Assembly: GCF_002742265.1 (NCBI RefSeq)
Contig: NZ_MDGL01000123.1
Coordinates: forward strand, 1-64,000
Source of the DNA: Maribacter sp. 4G9
GTDB taxonomy: Bacteria > Bacteroidota > Bacteroidia > Flavobacteriales > Flavobacteriaceae
Length of the DNA stretch: 64,000 nucleotides
Direction: 5' to 3'
A program made the translations under genes and the position numbers. Positions 1 to 10,910 of the stretch are shown piece by piece (within the stretch, counting starts at the first letter, position 1; the number at the start of each line of letters is the position of its first letter). The notes below the pieces were generated by a model, which was given only the letters and a program-made list of their open reading frames with translations, did no database searches and had not been told where the DNA came from.

Positions 1-1
1 G

Positions 2-166
2 GCATGGCTTAGGGGGATGCACCACCACGTGGGGGACCTACAGGACTATCTCGACGAATATTGCTACAGGTTCAACCGCAGCTTCATGAAGGAGGGCATA
101 TTCGACAACCTGATGCTCAGGATGGTAAATACCCCGCCATGCTATATCAAAAATATTAGTGGTTAA
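2..166 (+). CDS. IS1595-family (ISXO2-like) transposase, C-terminal fragment
   Basis: An open frame runs from the window edge to TAA at 164-166 and ends in the C-terminal pattern of ISXO2/IS1595 DDE transposases: a WLRGMHHHVGDLQDYLDEY stretch, then YRFNR and a FDNLMLRM tail. Only about 54 residues are inside the window, so it cannot be told whether the element is intact or a remnant. The codons are visibly richer in G+C than the gene that follows, which fits an acquired element. No terminal inverted repeat could be assigned because the other end is outside the window. Confidence 0.75.
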   Translation, partial: AWLRGMHHHVGDLQDYLDEYCYRFNRSFMKEGIFDNLMLRMVNTPPCYIKNISG

Positions 167-209
167 ATGCCTAAGTCAATAGATTTATATATCCTAAAAT
201 TTAAGGACA

Positions 210-2021
210 ATGAACTACAAAGGAGTTATCGCAGCAATTACACTATTGTTTGCGGCTTGTACACCGGAGCACAAATCTAAAAAAAATGATATAGGTAGCA
301 TTGATAGTCTATTTGTAGCTTTTTACGATTTTCAAAATAAAATCAATCCCATAGAGGCAACAAAAGCCGGGATTGACACCTACAATGATACCATTGTCAA
401 TTATATCTCAGACAGGCATCAGGAATATCTCCGGGAATCCTATATCTCGTTTTTGTCCGAACTGGAAAAGTATCCTATATCCGAGCTTACCAAGGAAGAT
501 GCCTTGAGTGCCCGGGTAATGGAATGGGATTGCCGTATGAAATTGGAGGGGTTAAACAATTCCATTGTCACTATGGCATCTCCCATTTATAACCTGCCCA
601 GTTTTGAACTTATGCCCTTGTTCCAGATACAGTCACTACATCTGTACGTGGCCCAGTTGGCCGGGGGCACTAGCGTACAGCCCTTCGCCACCCAGGAGGA
701 TTATGTAAATTGGTTAAACCGTTTAGAGGACTATCTCCAGTTTTTGGATACCTGTATGGAGCATATGCAGGAAGGAATGGAAAAAGAAATCGTTTTGCCT
801 AAGGTCCTTACCCTAAAAATGCTGCCACAAATTAAGACGTTTCTTGATATTCCCCTAGAGGAGAATCTCTTCTATCAGCCGGTGCTCAATTTTCCGGAAG
901 CGATGGATGAAGATGTCAGGGCAAGCTTGAAAAATGATTACGAACGGATGATTACTGAAAAAATTCTTCCCAAGTACCAAGAGTTGCATCAATTTTTGGA
1001 ACAGGAATATCTTCCTGCCTGTAGGGATACGGATGGATTGTCCGCCTTACCGAATGGCCGTGAAACTTATAATTATTTGATTCGGTTGCACACTACTACG
1101 AAAATGACTGCTGAAGATATTCATGCCCTTGGACAGCAGGAAGTGGATCGTATTACAGGGGAAATGGAAAAGGTAAAGGATGAATTGGGTTTTAAAGGTG
1201 AATTAAAGGACTTTTTCATTGAGGTGCGTAACAAAAGGGAACTTATGCCCTTTAATGACCCAGCTGAAGTTTTGGAACATTTTAATCGTATCCATGAGCG
1301 CTTGAGCTTACAATTGGATAGTGTATTCAACCTCCGCCCCAAGGCCGGTTTTCATGTAAAGCGTACCGAAGCCTTCAGGGAGGCATCGGCCAGTGCGGAG
1401 TACGTTCCGGGTTCTAAGGACGCCAAACGGCCGGGTACCTTTTATGTGCCCATTCCCAATGTCAAAAGTTACAATGTGGTTCATGATGAAGCCCTGTTCT
1501 TACATGAGGCCATACCGGGCCATCATTATCAGTTGAGCCTACAACAGGAGAACCAAGGGCTACCAGAATTTTTACATCCTGAAAGTATGGGTGTTTTTGT
1601 GGAAGGGTGGGCCTTGTATGCGGAATCCCTAGGAAAGGAACTGGGCCTTTATGAAGACCCTTATCAATATTTTGGCATGCTCAGTATGGAAATGCACCGC
1701 GCCATTCGGTTGGTAGTGGACACTGGAATACACGCAATGGGTTGGACCCGCGAAGAGGCAATAGCTTATTCTTTGGCCCATGAAGCGGAGTCAGAGGAAG
1801 GTATTATTGCCGAAGTGGAACGATATATGGCCACACCTGGTCAGGCACTTTCCTATAAAATGGGCCAATTGAAAATATTGGAATTACGGAATAGGGCCAA
1901 AATGGAACTAGGTCCTAAATTTGATTTACGAGAGTTCCATGATCAAGTGTTGGGCACCGGAAGTTTGCCTTTAATGCTTTTGGAAGAGAAAATAAATTCT
2001 TGGATTGCGAGTTATAAGTAG
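210..2021 (+). CDS. DUF885 family lipoprotein, putative zinc-dependent peptidase
   Basis: A 603-residue protein with a lipoprotein signal (LLFAAC, lipid Cys near residue 17), so probably anchored in the cell envelope. It has the DUF885 layout: a long alpha-helical body and, late in the chain, the HEAIPGHHYQ motif beginning at His432, an HExxxGH-like metal-binding site, followed by an EGWALYAE segment that supplies a further glutamate. Family members are predicted metallopeptidases; the substrate is unknown. The next gene starts 18 bp downstream, so the two may be co-transcribed. Full length and undisturbed. Confidence 0.88.
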   Translation: MNYKGVIAAITLLFAACTPEHKSKKNDIGSIDSLFVAFYDFQNKINPIEATKAGIDTYNDTIVNYISDRHQEYLRESYISFLSELEKYPISELTKEDALSARVMEWDCRMKLEGLNNSIVTMASPIYNLPSFELMPLFQIQSLHLYVAQLAGGTSVQPFATQEDYVNWLNRLEDYLQFLDTCMEHMQEGMEKEIVLPKVLTLKMLPQIKTFLDIPLEENLFYQPVLNFPEAMDEDVRASLKNDYERMITEKILPKYQELHQFLEQEYLPACRDTDGLSALPNGRETYNYLIRLHTTTKMTAEDIHALGQQEVDRITGEMEKVKDELGFKGELKDFFIEVRNKRELMPFNDPAEVLEHFNRIHERLSLQLDSVFNLRPKAGFHVKRTEAFREASASAEYVPGSKDAKRPGTFYVPIPNVKSYNVVHDEALFLHEAIPGHHYQLSLQQENQGLPEFLHPESMGVFVEGWALYAESLGKELGLYEDPYQYFGMLSMEMHRAIRLVVDTGIHAMGWTREEAIAYSLAHEAESEEGIIAEVERYMATPGQALSYKMGQLKILELRNRAKMELGPKFDLREFHDQVLGTGSLPLMLLEEKINSWIASYK

Positions 2022-2039
2022 AAATCCTATACCAATATT

Positions 2040-2462
2040 GTGAGGTACATTCCTATATTCCTATTGCTTTTGTTAGTGTTTTTCACAGGAACCGCCCAAG
2101 ACGGGTTCGGAAACACTGGAAATAATAAAACCAACGATAAAACTTTAGAACTTACGGAAGTTGTAGGTGTTTGGAGCTATAGGGTGACAGGCATAAATAA
2201 TGGCTATGAAGAAGGTCTTTTGATAGTTGACAAAATGGAAGGCCAGTATACGGTGCAGGTGCAATTACAAAATAGAGGGTCGCTCAATGCATATGATATT
2301 CTGGTAGAAGGTGAAGAAATGCAATTTCATGTCAACTTGGATGGTGTGGAGCGGGTTGGCGTGGTACTTGGGATAAAAGGAAAGGAACTTGAGGGACAGG
2401 TCATAACGGAAGAAGGCAGTAGGTTTTCCGTAAGAGGTACGAAACAGTTACCGGAAAATTAA
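2040..2462 (+). CDS. secreted hypothetical protein (140 aa)
   Basis: Starts at GTG (2040) with a clear signal peptide (IPIFLLLLLVFFTGTAQ) followed by about 120 residues rich in short alternating hydrophobic/charged stretches, as expected of a small beta-sheet protein. No in-frame ATG precedes the GTG after the previous stop. Begins 18 bp after the DUF885 gene and is followed by a strong terminator at 2512-2537. I do not recognise the family; the GVW...G pattern early in the mature part loosely resembles lipocalin-like domains, which is only a guess. Confidence 0.6.
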   Translation: MRYIPIFLLLLLVFFTGTAQDGFGNTGNNKTNDKTLELTEVVGVWSYRVTGINNGYEEGLLIVDKMEGQYTVQVQLQNRGSLNAYDILVEGEEMQFHVNLDGVERVGVVLGIKGKELEGQVITEEGSRFSVRGTKQLPEN

Positions 2463-2511
2463 TAAAGGTCGATTGAAGGATATGGCCATTGGCTAAAAAC
2501 TAGAAAATAAA

Positions 2512-2537
2512 AAAACGGACCTAAGTCCGTTTTTTTT
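2512..2537. terminator. bidirectional rho-independent terminator
   Basis: The inverted repeat ACGGAC/GTCCGT (2515-2520 and 2525-2530) is flanked by an A-run on the left and eight T on the right, so it can end both the plus-strand gene at 2462 and the minus-strand gene ending at 2554. Confidence 0.85.
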
Positions 2538-2553
2538 ATTGTAAAAAGTGGTA

Positions 2554-3093
2554 TTACCATGTGATGGGAACCGCCACTCTTGTTTTGTCCCAACCCATGA
2601 CCATGTGGGCACCTTTTTCAACTTCCTTAAAGGCTATGGAAAACTCTTCCAAACTTGAAGCATCGGAACCATTGGGAACCTTAATTCTTGCAACATCGCC
2701 ACTTTCATCGTAAAAATAGGAACCCCATTGGTTCAAATTTTTATTTAGGATAACGGTCCATTCCTGTTCTCCTGGAATCGTGAATAAGGAATATGTCCCA
2801 GCTTTTATATCCTTGCCTCCAAAATTTACGTCTTGGTAAAAGGAAATCTCCGCCGCTTCATTGGCACCTGTTCTCCAAACTTGCCCGGTAGGGGCTAGTT
2901 CCGCCAAGGAACGGTTTTTAAGTTGAGGTCTTCCGTAGATGATTCTCACCACTTTGTCGGAAACCTTGTAATCGGTGGGGTAGGATGCCATATCCATGGG
3001 ACTTTTGTCCAATCCGGAGAACTTTTGGGCGCTAAGGCCGTTTGAAAAGGATATAACAGCGATGAATAGGGATAGGGAAATAATTTTTTTCAT
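2554..3093 (-). CDS. DUF2911 family secreted protein
   Basis: A 179-residue protein with a signal peptide ending near GLSAQK. The mature part matches the DUF2911 pattern: VRIIYGRPQLKNR, a WRTGANEA segment, KAGTYSLFTIPG and WTVILNK. The family is widespread in Bacteroidota and presumed periplasmic; its function is unknown. Encoded convergently with the preceding gene across the shared terminator. Upstream on its own strand, 3116-3123 reads TAGCTTTG, a match to the Bacteroidota -7 element, with no good -33 TTG. Confidence 0.88.
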   Translation of the reverse strand: MKKIISLSLFIAVISFSNGLSAQKFSGLDKSPMDMASYPTDYKVSDKVVRIIYGRPQLKNRSLAELAPTGQVWRTGANEAAEISFYQDVNFGGKDIKAGTYSLFTIPGEQEWTVILNKNLNQWGSYFYDESGDVARIKVPNGSDASSLEEFSIAFKEVEKGAHMVMGWDKTRVAVPITW

Positions 3094-3115
3094 AATCGAA
3101 TTTAATTTAGTGTTT

Positions 3116-3123
3116 CAAAGCTA
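3116..3123 (-). promoter_or_regulatory. possible -7 promoter element for the DUF2911 gene
   Basis: Read on the minus strand the sequence is TAGCTTTG, fitting TAnnTTTG, 23 bp before the start codon. No TTG is seen at the usual spacing, so this is a half match. Confidence 0.35.
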
Positions 3124-3334
3124 AGTACTTCACAGAGCTTATTCTTATAAAAAGTCGTTAAATTTTAACATACTTACAAAATGGTCGGGATACTTCCATT
3201 TAAAAATAAAATAGTTTATTTTTTGTATACAATAACATTATTTGATTATAAAATGTAATCATAATTATCTATTGTGTTTTATATTTTAAACAATTGGGTC
3301 ATTTTTGCATCGGAATTATTATAAATAAAATAAT

Positions 3335-5005
3335 ATGTGTGGAATTGTTTGTGCATTTGATGTCAAGGAAAGTACGGAAGTATTAAGGCCTCAATTGCTG
3401 GAAATGTCTAAAAAAGTTAGGCATAGAGGACCGGATTGGAGCGGTATTTATGCGGATGAGAAGGCCATTTTGGCCCATGAGCGTTTGGCCATTGTGGATC
3501 CTGCCTCTGGAAAACAACCTCTTTTGAGTGAAGATGGAAAGTTGATTTTGGCCGCCAATGGGGAAATATATAATCATAGGGAGTTGCGTAAGCAATTTGA
3601 GGGAAAATATAATTTTAAAACCGAATCTGATTGTGAGGTCATTCTGGCACTTTACCAAGAAAAAGGGTCCCATTTCATAGATGAGATGAATGGCATTTTT
3701 GGTTTTGCTATTTATGATTCGGAAAAGGACGAATATTTTGTGGCCAGGGACCATATGGGTATCATTCCTTTGTATATGGGTTGGGACCAGAATGGAACCT
3801 TTTATGTGGCTTCGGAACTTAAGGCTCTGGAGGGCACCTGTACCAAAATAGAATTGTTTCCCCCAGGGCATTATTTGCATAGTTCCGATGGGGAATTGAA
3901 AAGATGGTACAAGCGCGATTGGATGGACTATGAAGCCGTAAAGGAAAACGAAACCAGTATCCAAGCGATCAAGGAAGCTTTGGAAGCTGCCGTGCACCGT
4001 CAGTTAATGTCCGATGTACCTTATGGCGTTTTACTGTCCGGAGGGTTGGATTCTTCCGTAACATCGGCCATTGCCAAAAAATATGCCCAAAAGAGAATAG
4101 AGTCCGGCGATACGGTGGACGCATGGTGGCCACAGCTACACTCATTTTCAGTGGGACTGGAAGGATCACCGGATTTAGCTGCCGCTCGAAAGGTGGCGGA
4201 TCACATCGGCACCGTGCATCATGAAATCAAGTTTACCATACAGGAAGGTTTGGATGCCATAAGGGATGTTATCTACAACTTGGAAACCTATGACATCACA
4301 ACGATTCGTGCTTCTACCCCTATGTATTTGATGGCCCGTGTAATTAAGTCCATGGGAATAAAGATGGTATTATCGGGTGAAGGAGCGGATGAGCTTTTTG
4401 GTGGCTATCTATATTTTCATAAAGCACCAAGTCCAAAGGATTTTCATGAAGAGACCGTTAGAAAGTTGGATAAACTCCATATGTATGATTGTTTAAGGGC
4501 CAACAAATCTTTGGCCGCATGGGGCATCGAGGGACGTGTACCCTTTTTGGACAAGGAATTTATGGATGTGGCCATGCGCATCAATCCAAAGGATAAAATG
4601 ATCAACGGAGAGCGTATGGAGAAATGGGTGGTTAGGAAGGCCTTTGAGGAAATGCTACCCGAAAGTGTTGCTTGGAGACAAAAGGAACAATTTTCGGATG
4701 GTGTGGGTTATAGTTGGATCGATACTTTAAAGGAAATGGTGGCAAAGGAGGTTACGGATGACCAATTGGCAAATGCCAGGTTTAGGTTTCCTATACAGAC
4801 ACCCACAACCAAAGAAGAGTTTTACTACCGTTCCATATTCGAGGAACATTTTCCTTCTGATGCCGCTGCGTTATGCGTTCCCCAGGAACCCTCCGTGGCC
4901 TGTAGTACCAAAATTGCGTTGGAATGGGACGAAGCGTTTAAAAACATGAACGATCCCTCAGGAAGGGCCGTGGCCAAAGTACACGCGGATGCTTATGTGA
5001 AATAA
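3335..5005 (+). CDS. asnB: asparagine synthetase B (glutamine-hydrolysing)
   Basis: Cytoplasmic enzyme making L-asparagine from aspartate, glutamine and ATP. The protein begins MCGIV, so Cys2 becomes the N-terminal nucleophile of the glutaminase domain (about residues 2-200). The synthetase domain carries the pyrophosphate loop SGGLDSS at residues 235-241 and SGEGADELFGGY further on. At 556 residues it has the normal AsnB length. It stands alone, with a terminator at 5076-5104. Upstream, ATTTTTG at 3301-3307 is a weak -7 candidate. Confidence 0.96.
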   Translation: MCGIVCAFDVKESTEVLRPQLLEMSKKVRHRGPDWSGIYADEKAILAHERLAIVDPASGKQPLLSEDGKLILAANGEIYNHRELRKQFEGKYNFKTESDCEVILALYQEKGSHFIDEMNGIFGFAIYDSEKDEYFVARDHMGIIPLYMGWDQNGTFYVASELKALEGTCTKIELFPPGHYLHSSDGELKRWYKRDWMDYEAVKENETSIQAIKEALEAAVHRQLMSDVPYGVLLSGGLDSSVTSAIAKKYAQKRIESGDTVDAWWPQLHSFSVGLEGSPDLAAARKVADHIGTVHHEIKFTIQEGLDAIRDVIYNLETYDITTIRASTPMYLMARVIKSMGIKMVLSGEGADELFGGYLYFHKAPSPKDFHEETVRKLDKLHMYDCLRANKSLAAWGIEGRVPFLDKEFMDVAMRINPKDKMINGERMEKWVVRKAFEEMLPESVAWRQKEQFSDGVGYSWIDTLKEMVAKEVTDDQLANARFRFPIQTPTTKEEFYYRSIFEEHFPSDAAALCVPQEPSVACSTKIALEWDEAFKNMNDPSGRAVAKVHADAYVK

Positions 5006-5075
5006 GTTTTTTAAGGCAATTCTGTTTACCTGTTTCAGAGAAGCAGGGCAGTTTTTATTTTTTAATTAGTCCTTG

Positions 5076-5104
5076 AGAGGTGCCAACTATTGGCACCTCT
5101 TTTG
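5076..5104 (+). terminator. rho-independent terminator after asnB
   Basis: A ten-base-pair stem AGAGGTGCCA/TGGCACCTCT (5076-5085 and 5091-5100) with a five-base loop, then TTTG. Confidence 0.75.
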
Positions 5105-5251
5105 TTATGGTCATTTCAGTTTTGAACCTTGTGCACTAGTTAAAAATAATTGCGCTGACCTCTTTTGTCAAATTGGTAATTTTCCACAATTTTTGTTGAT
5201 AACTTGACAATGTCCAATATGGAGAAAGGGCTTATTTCATGGGGTATTCCG

Positions 5252-5259
5252 TATATTTG
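5252..5259 (+). promoter_or_regulatory. possible -7 promoter element for gyrB
   Basis: TATATTTG matches TAnnTTTG and lies 39 bp before the gyrB ATG. A TTA, not TTG, is found at about the -33 position, so the match is partial. Confidence 0.45.
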
Positions 5260-5295
5260 TAGGATTGCAATTTTTGAAGTAAAAACAACTTTTAA

Positions 5296-7239
<1,944 letters not shown>

Positions 7240-7260
7240 AAAAACCCTATTACACAACAA

Positions 7261-7288
7261 AAACCTGCGCCAAAAACGCAGGTTTTTT
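7261..7288 (+). terminator. rho-independent terminator after gyrB
   Basis: Stem AAACCTGCG/CGCAGGTTT (7261-7269 and 7277-7285) with a seven-base loop and a T-run to 7288, directly between gyrB and the next gene. Confidence 0.85.
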
Positions 7289-7309
7289 AGTTTTAGGAAA
7301 AATTAAAAA

Positions 7310-8323
7310 ATGAAGAATTTACTTACATGCTTTTTACTGTGTAGTTTTAGCGCCGCTATGGCCCAGGACTTTAACGATCTTTTTGCCGCCGGTGTGGAAG
7401 ATGCAGAACAATTTACCGTAGATTATTTGGAGCCGCTTTCAGAAAGTGCTATTTATAATTTTTCTACAGGATGGTACAATACGGCAGATGCCAAGCCCTT
7501 GGGCGGATTTGAAATATCCATCATCGGAAATATTACCGGCTTCAAAAATAAGTCGGATAAAAAAGCTTTTGTTTTAGATCCAAATGACTATCAGAATCTG
7601 GATTTTGTGGACAATCCCGGCATTGCCAGGGAAGTTTCTACCGCTTTGGGAGATATAAGCGGTGTAGAGGTATATGTTGAAGGACAGGTAGCGGGTGCCA
7701 CTGCACGACAAACCTTTGAATTGCCTTCCGGACTTTCCGGGGAGGGCTTGGATTTTGTACCCTCTGGATACCTTCAAGGAAGTGTTGGCCTGATTAAAGG
7801 TACGGAGATAAAGGCACGGTTTTTACCCAAAATCGAATATGAGGGTGCCTCTGTGGGCTTGATTGGTTTTGGACTGCAACATGATTTCACTAAACTCCTC
7901 CCTGCGGATAAAATTTTGCCGGTCGCCATTTCTGCAGTTATAGGATATACCAAGGTGGATGGTGACTATGATCTAGAGAATTTCAATTTGGTGCAAGGAA
8001 ACGACCAACGAATAGAGACGAGTATAAATACTTGGGCATTTAATGCCGTTGTTTCCACGAGACTTCCGGTAATCAATTTTTATGGCGGACTTGGCTACGT
8101 TACTGGAAAATCAGTAACGGACGTTTTGGGAACTTATATAGTGACCGCAGGACCTTTTGCTTCTCAAACGTACGAAGACCCCTTTTCCATTACCAAAAAG
8201 GTAAACGGTGTTACGGGCAATGTAGGGGCCAAGCTTAAATTGGGCTTCTTTAGGCTCAATGCCGATTATACTTTAGGCGAATTCAACACATGGACGTTTG
8301 GTGTCAATTTTGGGTTTAGATAG
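7310..8323 (+). CDS. DUF6588-like outer-membrane beta-barrel protein
   Basis: A 337-residue protein with a signal peptide (cleavage near AMAQ). The mature part alternates hydrophobic and polar residues, with glycine-rich turns and repeated aromatic ends, and finishes in an aromatic-rich strand (WTFGVNFGFR), typical of an outer-membrane barrel. The pattern YNFSTGWYNTADAKPLGGFEIS near the mature N-terminus is the sort seen in DUF6588 proteins of Flavobacteriia; that family name is recalled, not tested. It lies alone between two terminators. Confidence 0.7.
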   Translation: MKNLLTCFLLCSFSAAMAQDFNDLFAAGVEDAEQFTVDYLEPLSESAIYNFSTGWYNTADAKPLGGFEISIIGNITGFKNKSDKKAFVLDPNDYQNLDFVDNPGIAREVSTALGDISGVEVYVEGQVAGATARQTFELPSGLSGEGLDFVPSGYLQGSVGLIKGTEIKARFLPKIEYEGASVGLIGFGLQHDFTKLLPADKILPVAISAVIGYTKVDGDYDLENFNLVQGNDQRIETSINTWAFNAVVSTRLPVINFYGGLGYVTGKSVTDVLGTYIVTAGPFASQTYEDPFSITKKVNGVTGNVGAKLKLGFFRLNADYTLGEFNTWTFGVNFGFR

Positions 8324-8352
8324 TCCTTAAAATAACTATGAAATAAAAAATT

Positions 8353-8384
8353 AATAAGCCCGGCGGATACGCCGGGCTTATTTT
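8353..8384. terminator. bidirectional rho-independent terminator
   Basis: A 13-bp perfect stem, AATAAGCCCGGCG (8353-8365) with CGCCGGGCTTATT (8370-8382), loop GATA. T follows on the plus strand and an A-run precedes it, so it can serve the converging genes at 8323 and 8449. Confidence 0.85.
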
Positions 8385-8391
8385 ATACATG

Positions 8392-8425
8392 AAGAGCCTG
8401 CCCAGATTTCTCCGAACAGGCTCTT
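8392..8425. other. second hairpin in the convergent intergenic region
   Basis: A nine-bp inverted repeat AAGAGCCTG (8392-8400)/CAGGCTCTT (8417-8425) with a 16-base spacer. No T-run follows on either strand, so it may only help RNA stability or pausing before the main terminator at 8353-8384. Confidence 0.5.
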
Positions 8426-8448
8426 TCCCATGGCCCTGTGAAAATTTT

Positions 8449-8823
8449 CTACTCCCTAATGGCTACGTACTCGCCATTGATCTTTTCCAAAATAGTACCT
8501 TGATCGCTTTCAATAATTTTTAAACGGTCAACAGGCACATTTTCAAGTCCCCTATATTCTATGGTATAAATGTCCCCTTCCCTGTACCACTTAAAATCTG
8601 TTTGTAGGGTAATGTCGTTTCCGTTGATTTCATGATATCTACCGAGATAAACATCATTAAAAATCCACTCTTTACGGAGGGTACCTTTGGAAGAACTGTT
8701 GCTAATTTCAGTTTCGGATTGAGACCATATACCAATAATGGGGTCATTGTTCTGTTCAATGCGCGAACAATTTGCGGAAAAGATAATGGCACAAATGGCC
8801 ATTAACGAGAGGAACTTTTTCAT
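8449..8823 (-). CDS. lipocalin-like lipoprotein, hypothetical
   Basis: The start is placed at the ATG at 8823, giving MKKFLSLMAICAIIFSANC, a good lipoprotein signal with lipid Cys19; a frame extension to 8859 would bury that signal behind 12 extra residues. The mature part begins PIIGIWSQSE, an xxGxW opening typical of lipocalin-like and related small beta-barrel domains, and continues as alternating strands to 124 residues. Ligand unknown. It converges with the gene ending at 8323. Confidence 0.68.
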   Translation of the reverse strand: MKKFLSLMAICAIIFSANCSRIEQNNDPIIGIWSQSETEISNSSSKGTLRKEWIFNDVYLGRYHEINGNDITLQTDFKWYREGDIYTIEYRGLENVPVDRLKIIESDQGTILEKINGEYVAIRE

Positions 8824-9036
8824 TACTAAGTAGGTTATGTTTGGATTTGGGATCCACAACTATAAACGGGGCTTCTTTTGCGATATTACTAAAAATCGAT
8901 GTACGGCAACTTTTTTGCCATTTCTTCGTTGAAAGGTATCTTTTTTTAACGTTAGCTACATTTTGTCGATGTTTTTAAAAGTCAAAAGTCTGGATATATT
9001 ACCGCTTTACTTCCTGTCAAATTGTTAGGAATTGAG

Positions 9037-9044
9037 TATTTTTG
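9037..9044 (+). promoter_or_regulatory. possible -7 promoter element for mdh
   Basis: TATTTTTG matches TAnnTTTG and lies 70 bp before the mdh start. TTG triplets upstream (9022-9024) are too close for the usual spacing, so only the -7 half is convincing. Confidence 0.4.
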
Positions 9045-9114
9045 GCAAGCTAAAAAGGTATAATGAAACCTTTTGTTTTAGTATAAATAAATTAATTCAT
9101 AAAAATATAGGAAC

Positions 9115-10041
9115 ATGAAAGTTACAGTAGTTGGAGCTGGAGCGGTAGGAGCCAGTTGTGCGGAGTACATTGCCATTAAGGATTTTGCTTCAGAGGTAGT
9201 CATTTTGGATATTAAGGAGGGTTTTGCAGAAGGTAAGGCGATGGATTTGATGCAAACGGCATCCTTGAACGGTTTTGATACCAAAATTACGGGAAGTACC
9301 AATGATTATTCAAAAACTGCCAACAGCGATATTGCTGTTATCACATCGGGTATTCCAAGAAAACCGGGGATGACTCGTGAGGAACTCATAGGCATAAATG
9401 CAGGAATCGTGAAGTCGGTCGCAAGTAGCCTAATCCAATATTCCCCAAATGTTATCTTGATCGTAGTTAGTAACCCAATGGACACCATGACCTATTTGGT
9501 GCATAAAACAACGGATCTGCCAAAAAACAAGATTATAGGAATGGGTGGAGCTTTGGACAGTGCCCGTTTCAAATATAGATTGGCAGAGGCTTTGGATGCG
9601 CCCATTTCAGATGTAGACGGGATGGTGATTGGAGGTCACAGCGATACCGGAATGGTTCCTTTGACCTCCCATGCTACTAGAAATAGTGTTAGGGTATCTG
9701 AGTTTTTATCCGAAGATAGATTGCAACAAGTGGCGGAAGATACCAAAGTAGGTGGTGCCACCTTGACCAAATTGTTGGGGACCAGTGCTTGGTACGCTCC
9801 CGGTGCAGCGGTATCCGCATTGGTACAGGCCATTGCCTGTGATCAAAAGAAAATGTTTCCATGTTCAGTCCTATTGGAAGGAGAATATGACCTAAATGAT
9901 ATTTGTATAGGCGTTCCAGTAATTTTAGGTAAAAACGGTATCGAACAGATTGTTGACATTCCTTTAAGCGATGCAGAAAAGGCCAAAATGAAGGAAAGTG
10001 CAGAAGGAGTTTCCAAAACCAATGGGTTATTGGAACTATAA
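9115..10041 (+). CDS. mdh: malate dehydrogenase (NAD-dependent)
   Basis: TCA-cycle enzyme that interconverts malate and oxaloacetate. The Rossmann GAGAVG motif is at residues 7-12, the mobile-loop arginine motif is SGIPRKPGMTR, and the catalytic histidine lies in GGHSDTGMVP at His175. At 308 residues it is the LDH-like malate dehydrogenase type common in Bacteroidota. An Arg rather than Gln at the substrate loop (IPRKPG) supports malate over lactate. It is a single gene closed by a strong terminator at 10067-10105. Confidence 0.95.
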   Translation: MKVTVVGAGAVGASCAEYIAIKDFASEVVILDIKEGFAEGKAMDLMQTASLNGFDTKITGSTNDYSKTANSDIAVITSGIPRKPGMTREELIGINAGIVKSVASSLIQYSPNVILIVVSNPMDTMTYLVHKTTDLPKNKIIGMGGALDSARFKYRLAEALDAPISDVDGMVIGGHSDTGMVPLTSHATRNSVRVSEFLSEDRLQQVAEDTKVGGATLTKLLGTSAWYAPGAAVSALVQAIACDQKKMFPCSVLLEGEYDLNDICIGVPVILGKNGIEQIVDIPLSDAEKAKMKESAEGVSKTNGLLEL

Positions 10042-10066
10042 ATTTTAAACCTTTTTAACCCGGTAT

Positions 10067-10105
10067 GAAAACCTTTGGAATCTTGTTCCAAAGGTTTTCT
10101 TTTTT
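10067..10105 (+). terminator. rho-independent terminator after mdh
   Basis: A 14-bp stem GAAAACCTTTGGAA (10067-10080)/TTCCAAAGGTTTTC (10086-10099) with a five-base loop and six T. Confidence 0.9.
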
Positions 10106-10170
10106 AAAGGAATGCCACTTCGTATTGTACGTATTGTCAATTATTTACTTTCAACAATAATCTTTCTTTT

Positions 10171-10178
10171 TATATTTG
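10171..10178 (+). promoter_or_regulatory. possible -7 promoter element for the 10183 gene
   Basis: TATATTTG matches TAnnTTTG and sits only 4 bp before the ATG at 10183. If used, the transcript would start at or almost at the start codon (leaderless). No TTG is found at the expected -33 distance. Confidence 0.4.
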
Positions 10179-10182
10179 CGCC

Positions 10183-10800
10183 ATGAATGCAAAATGGTGC
10201 ATAAGTAGTTTAATTGTAATCCTCGTTCTTTTGGGGCTCAGTCAGCCGCATAAAAGAGCTTCCAATCAGCAGATAACCCTTCAATTCACAGATGTGGAAA
10301 TCGCTTCTGAAAATGGGCGTGATGAAGTGTTGTCCAACATCAAGCAAAAACTGTTGTTATTGGGTGTTGAAGGTATTGAGGTAATAGAGGATGACACCAG
10401 CCATGTAAATATTCGTTATTACAGCGATATCAATGCGAACGTTGTCAAGGAATTTCTTTCCAATGAAACCTCGAATGAATCAGGGTATAAAGATGAGCCC
10501 CCTTTTAATTTTCCAAATGAAAGTCTCCCAGAGAATTATAGCCTTGTTGTTTCAGATTTACATCAACAGGCCCATAATGGATTGAAAATTAATGGAAACC
10601 TCGTTGTGGCCCAGAAGGAGGTTCACAGGGGATTTTATTATCCGGTTCTACTGTATGCCAACACTCCAGTTGTGTTAAGACCATATACTTTGGATGAAAC
10701 GGCTTTTAAGATACATCATAACATTGCAATCGCAATAGATAATACTTCACGGAACATACCAGAGGGAAGGGCAGGACCTTGTCTTCTTGGGAAAAGCTAA
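10183..10800 (+). CDS. hypothetical membrane-anchored or secreted protein (205 aa)
   Basis: A 205-residue protein with one N-terminal hydrophobic segment (ISSLIVILVLLGL), either a signal peptide or an anchor, and an otherwise soluble mature part. I do not recognise a domain. The first mature section (about residues 35-90) has an alternating alpha/beta look with VEVIEDDTSHVNIRYYSD, resembling a small ferredoxin-like fold, but this is impression only. It lies between mdh and secDF, 110 bp before secDF, and might share its transcript because no clear terminator separates them. Confidence 0.6.
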   Translation: MNAKWCISSLIVILVLLGLSQPHKRASNQQITLQFTDVEIASENGRDEVLSNIKQKLLLLGVEGIEVIEDDTSHVNIRYYSDINANVVKEFLSNETSNESGYKDEPPFNFPNESLPENYSLVVSDLHQQAHNGLKINGNLVVAQKEVHRGFYYPVLLYANTPVVLRPYTLDETAFKIHHNIAIAIDNTSRNIPEGRAGPCLLGKS

Positions 10801-10910
10801 TTTCCATACAACCTACCCAAAGGGAGAAAATTACGTTTTATTACGATAATTCCCTTGATTTTTAAATCACAAGAAAATTATAATCGACATAACTTAAATC
10901 AATTTTTAAA

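Noticed and set aside
10801-10910. AAGGGA...TCCCTT inverted repeat before secDF as a terminator or riboswitch
   Set aside because: The arms are six bases with a 25-base spacer and no T-run; too weak to call.
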